Assembly: GCF_904848625.1 (NCBI RefSeq)
Contig: NZ_CAJHCP010000004.1
Location: 62,001-126,000 of the forward strand
Reading direction: 5' to 3'
From: Paraburkholderia metrosideri
GTDB lineage: Bacteria > Pseudomonadota > Gammaproteobacteria > Burkholderiales > Burkholderiaceae
Length of the DNA: 64,000 bases
The notes below the pieces were generated by a model, which worked only from the letters and a program-made list of their open reading frames with translations, was not told the origin of the DNA and made no database searches. Positions 44,912 through 53,597 of this stretch are shown one piece after another (the first letter of the stretch is position 1; each line of letters begins with the position of its first letter). The translations under genes and the position numbers were made by a program.

Positions 44912-47092
44912 ATGCTTTCACCACGAAAAACGGCCCTTGCGATTGCACTCGGCGCTGCCACGGCTCTTCTGTTCACCGCGTGCGGCGGCAACATGGACGA
45001 CAGCGCGAACAACTCAGCCGGCTCACCACCTGTTACGGCGGCAGATCCCTCACACGGTGGCGCGGTTTCCCTTCGCGGCATTGTCTATGGCGCGGCGGAC
45101 ACAAGTGTCCAGCCAGACGCCGGCGTTCCCATCACGATGATGGGTCAGATGCGAGCGCTGTTCGACCTCATCAAAAGCGCGCCTGATTTCACGCAAGTCG
45201 TCATGGATCTTGGCGATGGCAGTCCCGTTCACGTGCTGGATACGAACACCGGCGATAAATTCCTGCCCGGCAAACTCGCGCTCGGTCTGTCGTACATCCT
45301 GATTGATATGAAGACGAAGGGTGATCCGAAATACGCGGATTACCTCGCGACGTATCAGAAAATAACGACCGCCATGATGACGCAGATGAACGGCTCGGAT
45401 TACATGTATGCCAACACGTCATGGGGCGAGTACTACTATCTCGTCGCGCTGAACAATTTCAGCGCACACGGCATGCTCCACGAAGTATTTAGCGACGCGA
45501 TGCTGACCACGTTGCAAAATCGCCTGACGTTCTGCGACATGTTTGGCGCGGATGCAAGCGGCAAAACCAACACCTGTCCCGCTGCTGGTGTGCCGATCGA
45601 CGTCGCGTCGCTCAATACCGCGCAAAACTACTATGCGGTGTCGTACGGCATCGCGGGGCTACGACAGAAGCTGGGTTGGAGCAATCCGACCTTCTCTTCT
45701 GCCACCGACCCGGCCGTGGCGTCGATGGGCGCGCGTGACGCGCTTCTGTACACGCTCACCAATCACATCAGAAACGACTCGTCTGGTGGCTTTTCCGACG
45801 AAGCTTCGAATACTCACACCACGTATTACGATCAGGCTCGCTTCGACCGTTACAGCACGCTGCTGATCGGCGAGGTAACCGAGAGAACCCTTGAGATGGG
45901 TAACGAGGCCAATTTAACGCCCGAATTGAAGTCCTATCTGCGCAAATCGGTCGACCTGATTCTTCCCCAACTCAATGCCGACGGCCAGGGCTTCAACTAT
46001 GGCCGCTCCATCGGCCCCTACGGCGATACCGCCTTCATGGAAGTTCTGACGGCGGCGGCCAACGCCGGCATTCTGTCGGCGCAGGAAATGCAGGTCGCTT
46101 ATTCGTTCATCTATAAATCGGCTTATCGTTTCGATACATTCTGGTACGACCCGACATTGCCTACGCCGTCAGTGAACATGTGGGTTAAAGGCCGCGGAAC
46201 CGATACCTATCGAGGCAAGCCCCGTGTAATGGGAGAGAACTTCAGTCTTTTGCATCAGTACATGTATGTGAACGCCTGGTGGGACAAACTCGGCTTTGGC
46301 GGCAAAGCGCCCATGGCCGATTCCGACCTGCAAGCGTGGCTGGATGCAAAGCCGCACTACACGCTCACCTGGTACAACGTGCCGGGCGACACCGCTCATC
46401 CGTATAGTGCGGCGCTGATCACGGTGCGTGATGGAAAGCGCGTGATCAATCTCAACCTGAGCCAGGCACCTGACTACAACTCATATACGCCTTATTACCC
46501 GACGCCCTCTTCCGACAAGCTGGTTTATGGCACCACGGATCTGGGCTATGCATTACTGATCCCACAGGTCTCCTATAACGGCAAAACCTACATTCCGGTG
46601 ACGTACTACAAAAACCTGAATGTGCAGGAAACCAATGGCAATGTCGTAGTCTCTTTCGACACCGCCAAATTCCGGCAGGCCACGAAGAACGCGTCATACG
46701 CGACGGACCTCGATCTGCAGGTTCATACCGTTCTGACGTTTAGCAAAGGTGCGATGACACGAACCGATACGCTGACTTCCGGAACGTTGGCCGGAAACAT
46801 GACGGTAGAAACCGACTTCACGTCTTTCGCGGACTTCCAGAACACCGTGGCGAATGGCGATGGCTTCTCGGTCAACTATGCCAACAGCAGTGCAACCAAC
46901 TACAGCACCACGGGCTTTGACAGTTGCGCGTTGTCAAACTTCGAGATGTCGGGCGGCGTAGTCAATCCGTTGTCGACCACACCGATTGGACAATTGCATT
47001 CGAATTTCGCGTGCAAGACGCAGGCTTTCTCGTTGACGGGATCGACCAATCGCACACTGAGCTGGACGCTGAAGTACGCCGATCTGAATTAA
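44912..47092 (+). CDS. Lipoprotein with lyase-like (alpha-toroid plus beta-sandwich) architecture
   Basis: 726 residues. The signal segment ends in the lipobox FTAC, so it is a lipoprotein. The N-terminal 400 residues are helical with repeated aromatic/Trp motifs (NTSWGEYYYLVALNNFSAHG, GQGFNYGRSIGPYGDTAFME), and the rest is beta-rich (GYALLIPQVSYNGKTYIPVT, DLDLQVHTVLTFSKGAMTRT). That order, helical toroid then beta-sandwich, is the layout of polysaccharide lyases and heparinase II/III-like proteins. I do not recognise the exact family, and the Asn/His/Tyr candidates (NNFSAHG, NYGR) are only suggestive. It ends in a strong terminator and is followed by a TonB receptor operon. Confidence 0.7.
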   Translation: MLSPRKTALAIALGAATALLFTACGGNMDDSANNSAGSPPVTAADPSHGGAVSLRGIVYGAADTSVQPDAGVPITMMGQMRALFDLIKSAPDFTQVVMDLGDGSPVHVLDTNTGDKFLPGKLALGLSYILIDMKTKGDPKYADYLATYQKITTAMMTQMNGSDYMYANTSWGEYYYLVALNNFSAHGMLHEVFSDAMLTTLQNRLTFCDMFGADASGKTNTCPAAGVPIDVASLNTAQNYYAVSYGIAGLRQKLGWSNPTFSSATDPAVASMGARDALLYTLTNHIRNDSSGGFSDEASNTHTTYYDQARFDRYSTLLIGEVTERTLEMGNEANLTPELKSYLRKSVDLILPQLNADGQGFNYGRSIGPYGDTAFMEVLTAAANAGILSAQEMQVAYSFIYKSAYRFDTFWYDPTLPTPSVNMWVKGRGTDTYRGKPRVMGENFSLLHQYMYVNAWWDKLGFGGKAPMADSDLQAWLDAKPHYTLTWYNVPGDTAHPYSAALITVRDGKRVINLNLSQAPDYNSYTPYYPTPSSDKLVYGTTDLGYALLIPQVSYNGKTYIPVTYYKNLNVQETNGNVVVSFDTAKFRQATKNASYATDLDLQVHTVLTFSKGAMTRTDTLTSGTLAGNMTVETDFTSFADFQNTVANGDGFSVNYANSSATNYSTTGFDSCALSNFEMSGGVVNPLSTTPIGQLHSNFACKTQAFSLTGSTNRTLSWTLKYADLN

Positions 47093-47106
47093 CCATGCTG
47101 TAATCG

Positions 47107-47131
47107 CCGGCCTTCTTTCGAAGGCCGGTTT
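47107..47131 (+). terminator. Intrinsic terminator after lyase-like gene
   Basis: CCGGCCTTC and GAAGGCCGG form a perfect 9-bp stem with a TTTC loop, followed by TTT. It begins 14 bases after the stop, so the lipoprotein gene is transcribed separately from the receptor operon. Confidence 0.85.
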
Positions 47132-47459
47132 CTGATGTTCTGCTAACGCACGACCACAACTCACACGCCACACCAACCGCGCAGCAATAGCCCGGCACTA
47201 CGCACCCCGGCACGCAGCCCAGCTCGCAGCGAACGCGCAAATCTCACCTCTTCATCTTCATTCCGACACCCCTGGTACACCGACAACCGGCTTGTCATTT
47301 TCAATTCTCGATGTAATGATATAACATTCTTCGACGAAAAAGACAGCGTATCGCCGGATCGAAATCATTCACGCCATCGCGGCGCCGTTCGCGCCGAATC
47401 CGAAAAACGTTCACAGACCAAAACGCCTGGACCAGTCGTTAAACACTCGATCAACTACA
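47132..47459. promoter_or_regulatory. Promoter region of TonB receptor operon
   Basis: About 330 bases without a gene. TTGTCA (47292-47297) followed 16 bases later by TAATGA is a possible promoter. The near-palindrome AATGATATAACATT (47315-47328) overlaps it and faintly resembles half-sites of a Fur box. Upstream sequence is C-rich. No ribosome-binding site is obvious before the ATG at 47460. Confidence 0.4.
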
Positions 47460-49805
47460 ATGAAAAACCGCACCCGCGTCTCCCACGCAGCGTTGCTGCT
47501 GTTCGCCGTCACCGCGCACGCCCATGCAGCACAAGACGAAGGATCGCTGGCGGGCGCCGTTACCGATGCCGCCGGCAAGCCCATCGACAATGCCACCGTG
47601 CGCGTTCAGAACGCGAGCGGCGCTGCCATTGACGAGACGAAGACGGACGCCGCAGGTCACTACGACATCGCCCATGTGAAGCCGGGCACCTACGCCATCG
47701 TCGTCACTGCCCCGGGGTTCGCGAGTGGTAACAGCGTCGCGACGACCACCGCAGGCGTAGCGAGCGCGTCAAGTTTCAGCCTCGCCAAAAGCGACACACT
47801 CGATGTTCAGGTGAATGCCAAACGTCTGGACCACGCGCGCAACGGCCTGTTGCCGGAGACAGGCAGCAGCGTGTACCGCTTCAGCCAGGCCGATATCGAC
47901 ACACTGCCCGCCGGTCAGAACACGCCGCTGAATCAGGTCCTGCTTCAGGCGCCCGGCGTAGCGAGCGACTCATACGGTCAACTGCATGTGCGCGGAGATC
48001 ATGCGAATCTGCAATACCGCATTGACGGCGTAACCATTCCCGAGCCAATCAGTGGCTTCGGCCAGTCACTCGACACCCGCATCATCGACCAGATGAATCT
48101 GCTGACCGGCGCATTGCCGGCACAGTACGGCTATCGCACCGCTGGCGTGGTGGATATCCGCACGAAAACGGGCGACAGTGGCAACGGCGGCTCAATCGAC
48201 GTCTTCGGCGGCAGTCACGAGACACTCAAGACCAGCGCCGATGTATTCGGCAGTCAGGGCCCCTTCAGTTATTACTTCAGCGGTTCGCTCGGCGTGAATA
48301 ACCTCGGCATCGAAAACCCGACCTCGAGTGCCAACGCCATTCACGACCACACCCGTCAAGGCGATGCATTCGGCTATATGTCGTACATCATCAACCCGCT
48401 CACCCGCGTGAGCCTGATGTTCGGCACGACGAGCAACCAGTTTGAAATTCCCAATACCCCGGGGCTGCAACCGGCCTTCACGCTCAACGGCCACAACACT
48501 TTCGATTCGAGTCAGTTAAACGAAACGCAATCCGAGCTGAACAATTTTGCGGTGGTCGCCCTGCAAGGCACCAATGGCGGCGCTTTGGACTATCAGGTCG
48601 CTCTTTTTACGCGATACACCCGCACGCAATTCAATCCGGACCCGGTGGGGGATCTGCTGTTCAACGGCGTAGCGTCGCAGGACTTTCATAGCAATTCCGC
48701 CAATGGCGTCCAGGCGGACAGCACGTGGCGACTGAACGATTCACACACGATCCGTGCCGGCGTTTTCTTCCAGCAGGAACACGCGGTTTTCAACGACAGC
48801 GTCGACGTATTCGCTGCGGACGCCAACGGCAACCAGTTGTCCGACCAGCCGTTCACGATTAAGGATTCGAGCAGTAAAACCGGGTACCTGTATAGCGCTT
48901 ACGTCCAGGACGAATGGAAGATCACCAGCAAACTCACGCTCAACTATGGGCTGCGCTACGACAAGATGGACGAGTACGTCAGTGCGAGCCAGTTGAGTCC
49001 GCGAGTGGGGCTTGTCTACGCACTGACGCCCGCCACCACGCTTCACGCGGGCTACGCGCGCTACTTCACGCCACCCGCATTCGAGTTGCTGTCCGGCTCG
49101 ACCATCAGTCGCTTTGACGGCACGACCAATCAGAGCCCGTCGAGTCAGAACGATCCGGTTCAACCTGAGCGAAGCCACTATTTCGACCTCGGCGTGACGC
49201 AACGTCTCGGCTCGAACGTGACGATTGGCCTCGATGCCTATTACAAGAAGTCCACCAATCTTCTGGATGAAGGGCAGTTCGGCTCTGCGTTGATCTACAC
49301 GCCATTCAACTATCGATATGGACACGTGTACGGCCTCGAATTCACCGCGAACTACAAGCAGGACAACGTCTCTGCGTATATGAATCTCGCTTATAGCCGC
49401 GCGCAGGGCAAACAGATCGATTCGGCGCAGTTCAATTTCGATCCCGCAGAACTCGCTTACATCAACAGCCACTGGGTCTATCTGGATCACGACCAGCGCA
49501 TTACCGCGTCATTCGGCGGCGCTTACGATTTCGGCAGAACGACTTTCACATTCGACAGCATCATGGGCAGCGGCTTGCGCAGCGGCTTTGCCAACATCGA
49601 TCACCTGCCGTTCTATACGCAGATCAATCTCGGCGTGATTCATCACTTCAATCAGCCGTTGCTCGGCAAATTCGATGCGCGCTTTCTGGTTATCAATGCG
49701 CTCAATCGTATCTATGAGTTGCGTGACGGCTCGGGCATCGGCGTCGGCGCACCGCAATACGGTCCGCGTTTCGCCGTCTATGCGGGCGTCACCAAACATT
49801 TCTAA
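47460..49805 (+). CDS. TonB-dependent receptor with N-terminal carboxypeptidase-regulatory-like domain
   Basis: 781 residues. After a signal peptide ending AHA comes an Ig-like carboxypeptidase-regulatory domain (GAVTDAAGKPIDNATVRVQN, residues about 30-110). Then follows a plug (LPAGQNTPLNQVLLQAPGVA, LHVRGDHANLQYRIDGVTIP) and a beta-barrel to the final Phe in VYAGVTKHF. Receptors with this extra domain often import oligosaccharides, peptides or other large substrates rather than siderophores. ExbB, ExbD and TonB genes follow in one array, the first only 19 bases downstream, so it has its own energiser. Confidence 0.92.
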   Translation: MKNRTRVSHAALLLFAVTAHAHAAQDEGSLAGAVTDAAGKPIDNATVRVQNASGAAIDETKTDAAGHYDIAHVKPGTYAIVVTAPGFASGNSVATTTAGVASASSFSLAKSDTLDVQVNAKRLDHARNGLLPETGSSVYRFSQADIDTLPAGQNTPLNQVLLQAPGVASDSYGQLHVRGDHANLQYRIDGVTIPEPISGFGQSLDTRIIDQMNLLTGALPAQYGYRTAGVVDIRTKTGDSGNGGSIDVFGGSHETLKTSADVFGSQGPFSYYFSGSLGVNNLGIENPTSSANAIHDHTRQGDAFGYMSYIINPLTRVSLMFGTTSNQFEIPNTPGLQPAFTLNGHNTFDSSQLNETQSELNNFAVVALQGTNGGALDYQVALFTRYTRTQFNPDPVGDLLFNGVASQDFHSNSANGVQADSTWRLNDSHTIRAGVFFQQEHAVFNDSVDVFAADANGNQLSDQPFTIKDSSSKTGYLYSAYVQDEWKITSKLTLNYGLRYDKMDEYVSASQLSPRVGLVYALTPATTLHAGYARYFTPPAFELLSGSTISRFDGTTNQSPSSQNDPVQPERSHYFDLGVTQRLGSNVTIGLDAYYKKSTNLLDEGQFGSALIYTPFNYRYGHVYGLEFTANYKQDNVSAYMNLAYSRAQGKQIDSAQFNFDPAELAYINSHWVYLDHDQRITASFGGAYDFGRTTFTFDSIMGSGLRSGFANIDHLPFYTQINLGVIHHFNQPLLGKFDARFLVINALNRIYELRDGSGIGVGAPQYGPRFAVYAGVTKHF

Positions 49806-49824
49806 TCCGTGGAGGCCCGAGTCG

Positions 49825-50442
49825 ATGATGCAAGAGTGGACCAGTATTCTGGCGGCGGTACGCGTAGGCGGTTGGGTCATCTATCCGCTGACGATACTCG
49901 CCGTCGTCGCCATCGCGATCGTTTTCGATCGCTCGTATGTGTTCGTGCGTTTTGGCAGCTTACCGTCCGCACCGGATATCGTTCCGGGCGGGAGGTTGAA
50001 AAGCACGGCCCCGCAGAACGCGTTCAGACGAATAGCCGCGCCATGGCGACCCGACGTTTCGACGCCGTTATGGCTGCGCGAAGCACAGGCGCAGTCGATA
50101 GCATCGCAAGTCGAACGCGATATGAGCAAAGGCTTCTGGGTGCTCGAAACTATCGTGACGGCCGCCCCGCTACTCGGTTTGCTCGGCACCATTGTCGGCA
50201 TGATGCATTCGTTCCGGTTATTCGGCGGCTCGGGGCTGGTCGATCCTGGCGGCGTCACGGGCGGCGTTGCGCAGTCGCTCGTGGCGACCGCGATAGGTCT
50301 GGTCGTCGCGTTGTTTGCGCTCTTTGCGTTCAACTATTTTTCACGTCGACTCGAACGCCTGATGGATGAACTCGAATCGTTCGCGAATGAACGGCTTTGT
50401 GAAACCCGTCTTGCTGCCCATGACGCGGAGACGCGGCCGTGA
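49825..50442 (+). CDS. exbB: ExbB-like/MotA-TolQ-family proton channel subunit
   Basis: 205 residues from the ATG at 49825, with GTGGAGG upstream. Three membrane helices (VIYPLTILAVVAIAIVFD, APLLGLLGTIVGMMHSF, VATAIGLVVALFALFAFNYF) and the MotA/TolQ/ExbB signature around TIVGMMHSF and GGVAQSLVATAIGLVVA. It forms the proton channel that energises TonB. The region between helices 1 and 2 is short, as in family members. It overlaps ExbD by four bases (GTGA). Confidence 0.92.
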   Translation: MMQEWTSILAAVRVGGWVIYPLTILAVVAIAIVFDRSYVFVRFGSLPSAPDIVPGGRLKSTAPQNAFRRIAAPWRPDVSTPLWLREAQAQSIASQVERDMSKGFWVLETIVTAAPLLGLLGTIVGMMHSFRLFGGSGLVDPGGVTGGVAQSLVATAIGLVVALFALFAFNYFSRRLERLMDELESFANERLCETRLAAHDAETRP

Positions 50443-50837
50443 AGTTCAAGCGATCCGGCGCGGCGCGACGTGGCCGCATCGAAATCATTCCGATGATCGA
50501 CGTGATGTTCTTCCTTCTCGCGACATTGATGCTGGCGTCGCTCGCAATGCAGCGTCTCGACGCGGTCAAAGTCACGTTGCCAGCCGGCCACGCACAGCAG
50601 ATGGCCGCGCATGATCCGTTGACCGTTTCAGTGGATAGCCGCAATGAGATCTTCGTGAATCATTTGCATGTGAATGCCGATCAGGTTGAACCGACAGTAA
50701 AGCGGTTATTGCAACCTGACGGTGTAGTCGTGATCGCCGCGGACGACACAGCCGGGCACGGGGTGGTCGTTCAGGCGATGCTGGCAGCGCGCCGCGCTGG
50801 CGCGGAACGATTTCTGGTTGCGGTGCATCGTGAATAG
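50439..50837 (+). CDS. exbD: ExbD-like/TolR-family biopolymer transport protein
   Basis: 132 residues with a GTG start that overlaps the exbB stop. One N-terminal membrane helix carries the conserved Asp (RIEIIPMIDVMFFLLATLML), followed by a periplasmic domain (LTVSVDSRNEIFVNHLHVNA, DDTAGHGVVVQAMLAARRAG). Works with ExbB to use the proton gradient for TonB. Confidence 0.92.
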   Translation: MKFKRSGAARRGRIEIIPMIDVMFFLLATLMLASLAMQRLDAVKVTLPAGHAQQMAAHDPLTVSVDSRNEIFVNHLHVNADQVEPTVKRLLQPDGVVVIAADDTAGHGVVVQAMLAARRAGAERFLVAVHRE

Positions 50838-51537
50838 TCGAATGCGTTGTGCCAATAGGATCGACGGGTCGCCGAAAGCACGTATTGCATTCGCGATATG
50901 CGCTAGCTTGCTGATCTGGCTGCTAGTGCTGTTCGAAGTGGGACAGTGGATTACGACCACGCCTTCCGCGCCCGTATCCAACGAGCCACTGGAGATGCGT
51001 ATGGTAGAACTCGAGCCACCACCTCCGCAGCAGTCAGCGCCTTCTTCGAGCACAACACCGAAGCCACCCAACACAGCCGCTCGCGTGTCCCGAGTGCAAA
51101 CCACTCGGCCCGCGCCTTTCAAACCGGATACGCAACCGCTAAAAAGCGTCCAACCGTCTCCGCCCACACCCACTACTCCTGACATTAAAACGGACACCAG
51201 CCCACCTCCCGCGTCGCACACAACTTCGGATGAAACCCCGGCCCTAACCCAACCCGTCGCATCGCCAGTCAACTCGGCCGCGCATTCAATCGCCCAACCG
51301 TTACCCGTACTCCCGGACGATCTACGCGAGCAGGCTTATCAAACCGTGGCAACTGCCCGTTTTATGATCCATGCAGACGGCTCGGTCGACGTCGAACTCA
51401 TCAAGCCGACATCCAACCCACGGCTCAATCAGATTCTTCTCGAAGCACTTCATCAATGGCGCTTCTTCCCGGCATTGCAGAATGGCCATCCAATCGACAG
51501 CCAGCAGGACATTCGCGTGCATTTCAATGTGGATTGA
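50830..51537 (+). CDS. tonB: TonB-family energy transducer
   Basis: 235 residues from the GTG at 50830, which overlaps the exbD stop (an in-frame ATG lies at 50842). A single membrane helix (IAFAICASLLIWLLVLFEVG) is followed by a Pro/Thr/Ser-rich spanning region of about 120 residues. The C-terminal TonB domain ends in ILLEALHQWRFFPALQNGHP, with the typical WRF/Y aromatic motif. It links ExbBD to the receptor at 47460. It is last in the receptor-exbB-exbD-tonB operon, a dedicated set distinct from a housekeeping TonB. Confidence 0.93.
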   Translation: MNSRMRCANRIDGSPKARIAFAICASLLIWLLVLFEVGQWITTTPSAPVSNEPLEMRMVELEPPPPQQSAPSSSTTPKPPNTAARVSRVQTTRPAPFKPDTQPLKSVQPSPPTPTTPDIKTDTSPPPASHTTSDETPALTQPVASPVNSAAHSIAQPLPVLPDDLREQAYQTVATARFMIHADGSVDVELIKPTSNPRLNQILLEALHQWRFFPALQNGHPIDSQQDIRVHFNVD

Positions 51538-51673
51538 TGCGCCGACAATAACGCTCTGAACAAGGCAATAAACACACGCATCAATGCTCGCCGCGCACAC
51601 TACCTCTTGTTATAATTCTTTCACCAGGTCGAATAAAACATAACGCTACTCTCCACTGCGCGACAGGACCCCC

Positions 51674-52399
51674 ATGCTGAAACCCGACCGCCTCCGCGCC
51701 CTCGCCGATGCGCTGGCCAGGCAAAACGTCATGCGCCTGCGCGACGCCGCCAGCCTGCTGGGTGTTTCGGAGATGACTGTCCGCCGCGACATCGCAACCA
51801 GCCCCGAACGCTTTACCTATCTCGGCGGCTACATCGTCAGCGCGACCGACGTACCCAACAACGCCGACTACTCGCTAGAAGAAGAGAAAGATCATTTCGC
51901 GCAGGCCAAAGCGGAAGCATCCGCGATTGCGGCGGGACTTATCGGCGACAACGAAACGCTTTTTATCGATTGCGGCACGACGCTTACCACGCTTGCGCGG
52001 TTAATTCCGGTCGAACGGCATGTCACCGTGGTCTGCTACTCGTTGAATGTCGCGGAGATTTTGCGGCGTAAGCCCAATGTGCGAATGATTCTGCTGGGCG
52101 GCGTCTATGTGCCTTCTTCCGATTCTTTCGCAGGCGAAGAAAGCCTTGAAATGCTACGTCGCATGGGAATCAACAAGGCGTTTATTTCCGCGGGCGGAGT
52201 CGACACTGCACGCGGCGTCACCTGCTGGAATTTTCACGAAGTCGCACTCAAACAGGCGGCCATGGCGAGCGCAGTCGAACGTCACCTGGTGGTAGATCAG
52301 AGCAAGTTCGGTGTCGTCAAGGCAGTGCGCTTTTCGCAGATCGACGACTTCGATTCGATCATCACCGAGAAAGGCCAGGATCACCGCGAGCGCAGATAA
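51674..52399 (+). CDS. deoR: DeoR-type repressor of deoxyribose/nucleoside genes
   Basis: 241 residues. N-terminal DeoR HTH (VMRLRDAASLLGVSEMTVRR) and the sensor signature FIDCGTTLTTLARLIP, VRMILLGGVYVPSSDSFAGE and FHEVALKQAAM, DQSKFGVVKAVRF. The last motif matches E. coli DeoR, which responds to deoxyribose-5-phosphate. A TATAAT lies at 51611-51616 upstream. It is convergent with the kinase-ALDH-deoC operon and close to the matching importer, whose pathway intermediate it would sense. Confidence 0.88.
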   Translation: MLKPDRLRALADALARQNVMRLRDAASLLGVSEMTVRRDIATSPERFTYLGGYIVSATDVPNNADYSLEEEKDHFAQAKAEASAIAAGLIGDNETLFIDCGTTLTTLARLIPVERHVTVVCYSLNVAEILRRKPNVRMILLGGVYVPSSDSFAGEESLEMLRRMGINKAFISAGGVDTARGVTCWNFHEVALKQAAMASAVERHLVVDQSKFGVVKAVRFSQIDDFDSIITEKGQDHRERR

Positions 52400-52467
52400 C
52401 ACGCTTGCGGTAACACTGTCAGTTCATCCGCTGCAAAACGTCATGACAATGACGATCCCCCTGTCGC

Positions 52468-53430
52468 TCAGGATGCTTGCGGCAAGCCAGCCGGCTCGGC
52501 CAGCACACGGTTCACCTCTTCAAGCGACGGCATCGACGGCGCCGTCCCTGCGCGCGTCACCGAAATACCCGCGAGCGCGCAGCCAAACCGCAACGCCGCG
52601 ACCGCATCGTCGCCATGTGCGAGCGCAGCGGCGAAACCACCCGTGAAGCCGTCACCCGCGCCCGCGGTTTCCACCACGCGGCCGCAGTGGTACGCAGGCA
52701 CGAGAACGGATTGCGTCGCCGAATGCAACAACGCACCGCCCTCGCCCAACGTCACGATCACCGTGCCGACACCTTTGGCAAGCAGCACGTCGGCGGCTCG
52801 GCGTGCATCGTCAGCGTTGGTGATCGGCACGCCGGTGAGCGTGGTCGCTTCGGTCTCGTTCGGGGTGATGTAATCGCACAGTGGGAAGATATCGTCGTCG
52901 AGTGCGAATGCCGGTGCCGGATTGAACACTGTGATGACGCCATGCCGGCGCGCCAGTTCAAGCCCACGGCGCGCAGCTGGCAATGGCTGTTCGAGCTGCG
53001 TGACGAACACGTTGGCGGCGGCGATATCGGCTTCGATTGCATCGGCGTCGCTGGCGTCCATGGTTCCGGCCGCGCCCGATGCAACAATGATCGCGTTCAT
53101 GCCACTGGTGTCGTCGACGAAAATATGAGCGGCGCCAGTAGACACGCCATCTATCACCGACGCGCGCGCCGTGATGCCCTCAGCGGCCCACGTTGCGCGT
53201 GCAATCGCTGCAAATGCGTCGTTGCCCAAACGCGTGCAGAACACCACGTCCGCGCCAACCCGCGCCGCCGCTACCGCCTGATTCGAGCCCTTGCCGCCCG
53301 GCCCCATCGCGAATGCCGTGCCGGCGATCGTCTCGCCGATTAACGGCATACGTGCAGCACGAAACGTCAGGTCGGTCACGAAGATGCCGAGAATGACGAC
53401 GCGTCCTATTCTTTGCGAAGCGGTACTCAT
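52468..53430 (-). CDS. rbsK: PfkB-family sugar kinase (ribokinase/deoxyribokinase)
   Basis: 320 residues. PfkB signatures GPGGKGSNQAVAAARVGADV near the N-terminus and ETAGAGDGFTGGFAAALAHG with the catalytic Asp near the C-terminus, plus ITPNETEATTLTGV. It phosphorylates ribose or 2-deoxyribose at C5. Because it is coupled to a gene set with DeoC and DeoR, deoxyribose is the favoured substrate; the sequence alone cannot separate RbsK from DeoK. Its ATG overlaps the stop of a 36-codon frame (53427-53537) by ATGA, so that upstream frame may drive its translation. Confidence 0.88.
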   Translation of the reverse strand: MSTASQRIGRVVILGIFVTDLTFRAARMPLIGETIAGTAFAMGPGGKGSNQAVAAARVGADVVFCTRLGNDAFAAIARATWAAEGITARASVIDGVSTGAAHIFVDDTSGMNAIIVASGAAGTMDASDADAIEADIAAANVFVTQLEQPLPAARRGLELARRHGVITVFNPAPAFALDDDIFPLCDYITPNETEATTLTGVPITNADDARRAADVLLAKGVGTVIVTLGEGGALLHSATQSVLVPAYHCGRVVETAGAGDGFTGGFAAALAHGDDAVAALRFGCALAGISVTRAGTAPSMPSLEEVNRVLAEPAGLPQAS

Positions 53431-53537
53431 ATGCGCGCCCCCTGCCTGCCCATCACCTGCATCGAGAGGCGACGCTGCTTCAATCGAAGCGCACGCAGTA
53501 CTTTCACGTCCAACAGCAGATCCAGATTCTTCAGCAC
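53427..53537 (-). pseudogene. 36-codon ORF resembling the RbsD/FucU N-terminus, coupled to kinase
   Basis: GTG start at 53537 with a very strong ribosome-binding site (GGAGGAG, 53543-53549) and a stop overlapping the kinase start (ATGA). The first 17 residues, VLKNLDLLLDVKVLRAL, resemble the start of RbsD/FucU mutarotases (MLKNxDPLLxxxxLxAL), after which the family's GHGDEI and DANFP motifs are absent. Either a truncated mutarotase gene retained as a translational coupler for the kinase, or a chance leader peptide. Too short to be certain. Confidence 0.5.
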
Positions 53538-53597
53538 GTTGTCTCCTCCATTGTCTGGCTGGCGTGCAGGTCGTTCAGATACTGATGCAGACTGCCG

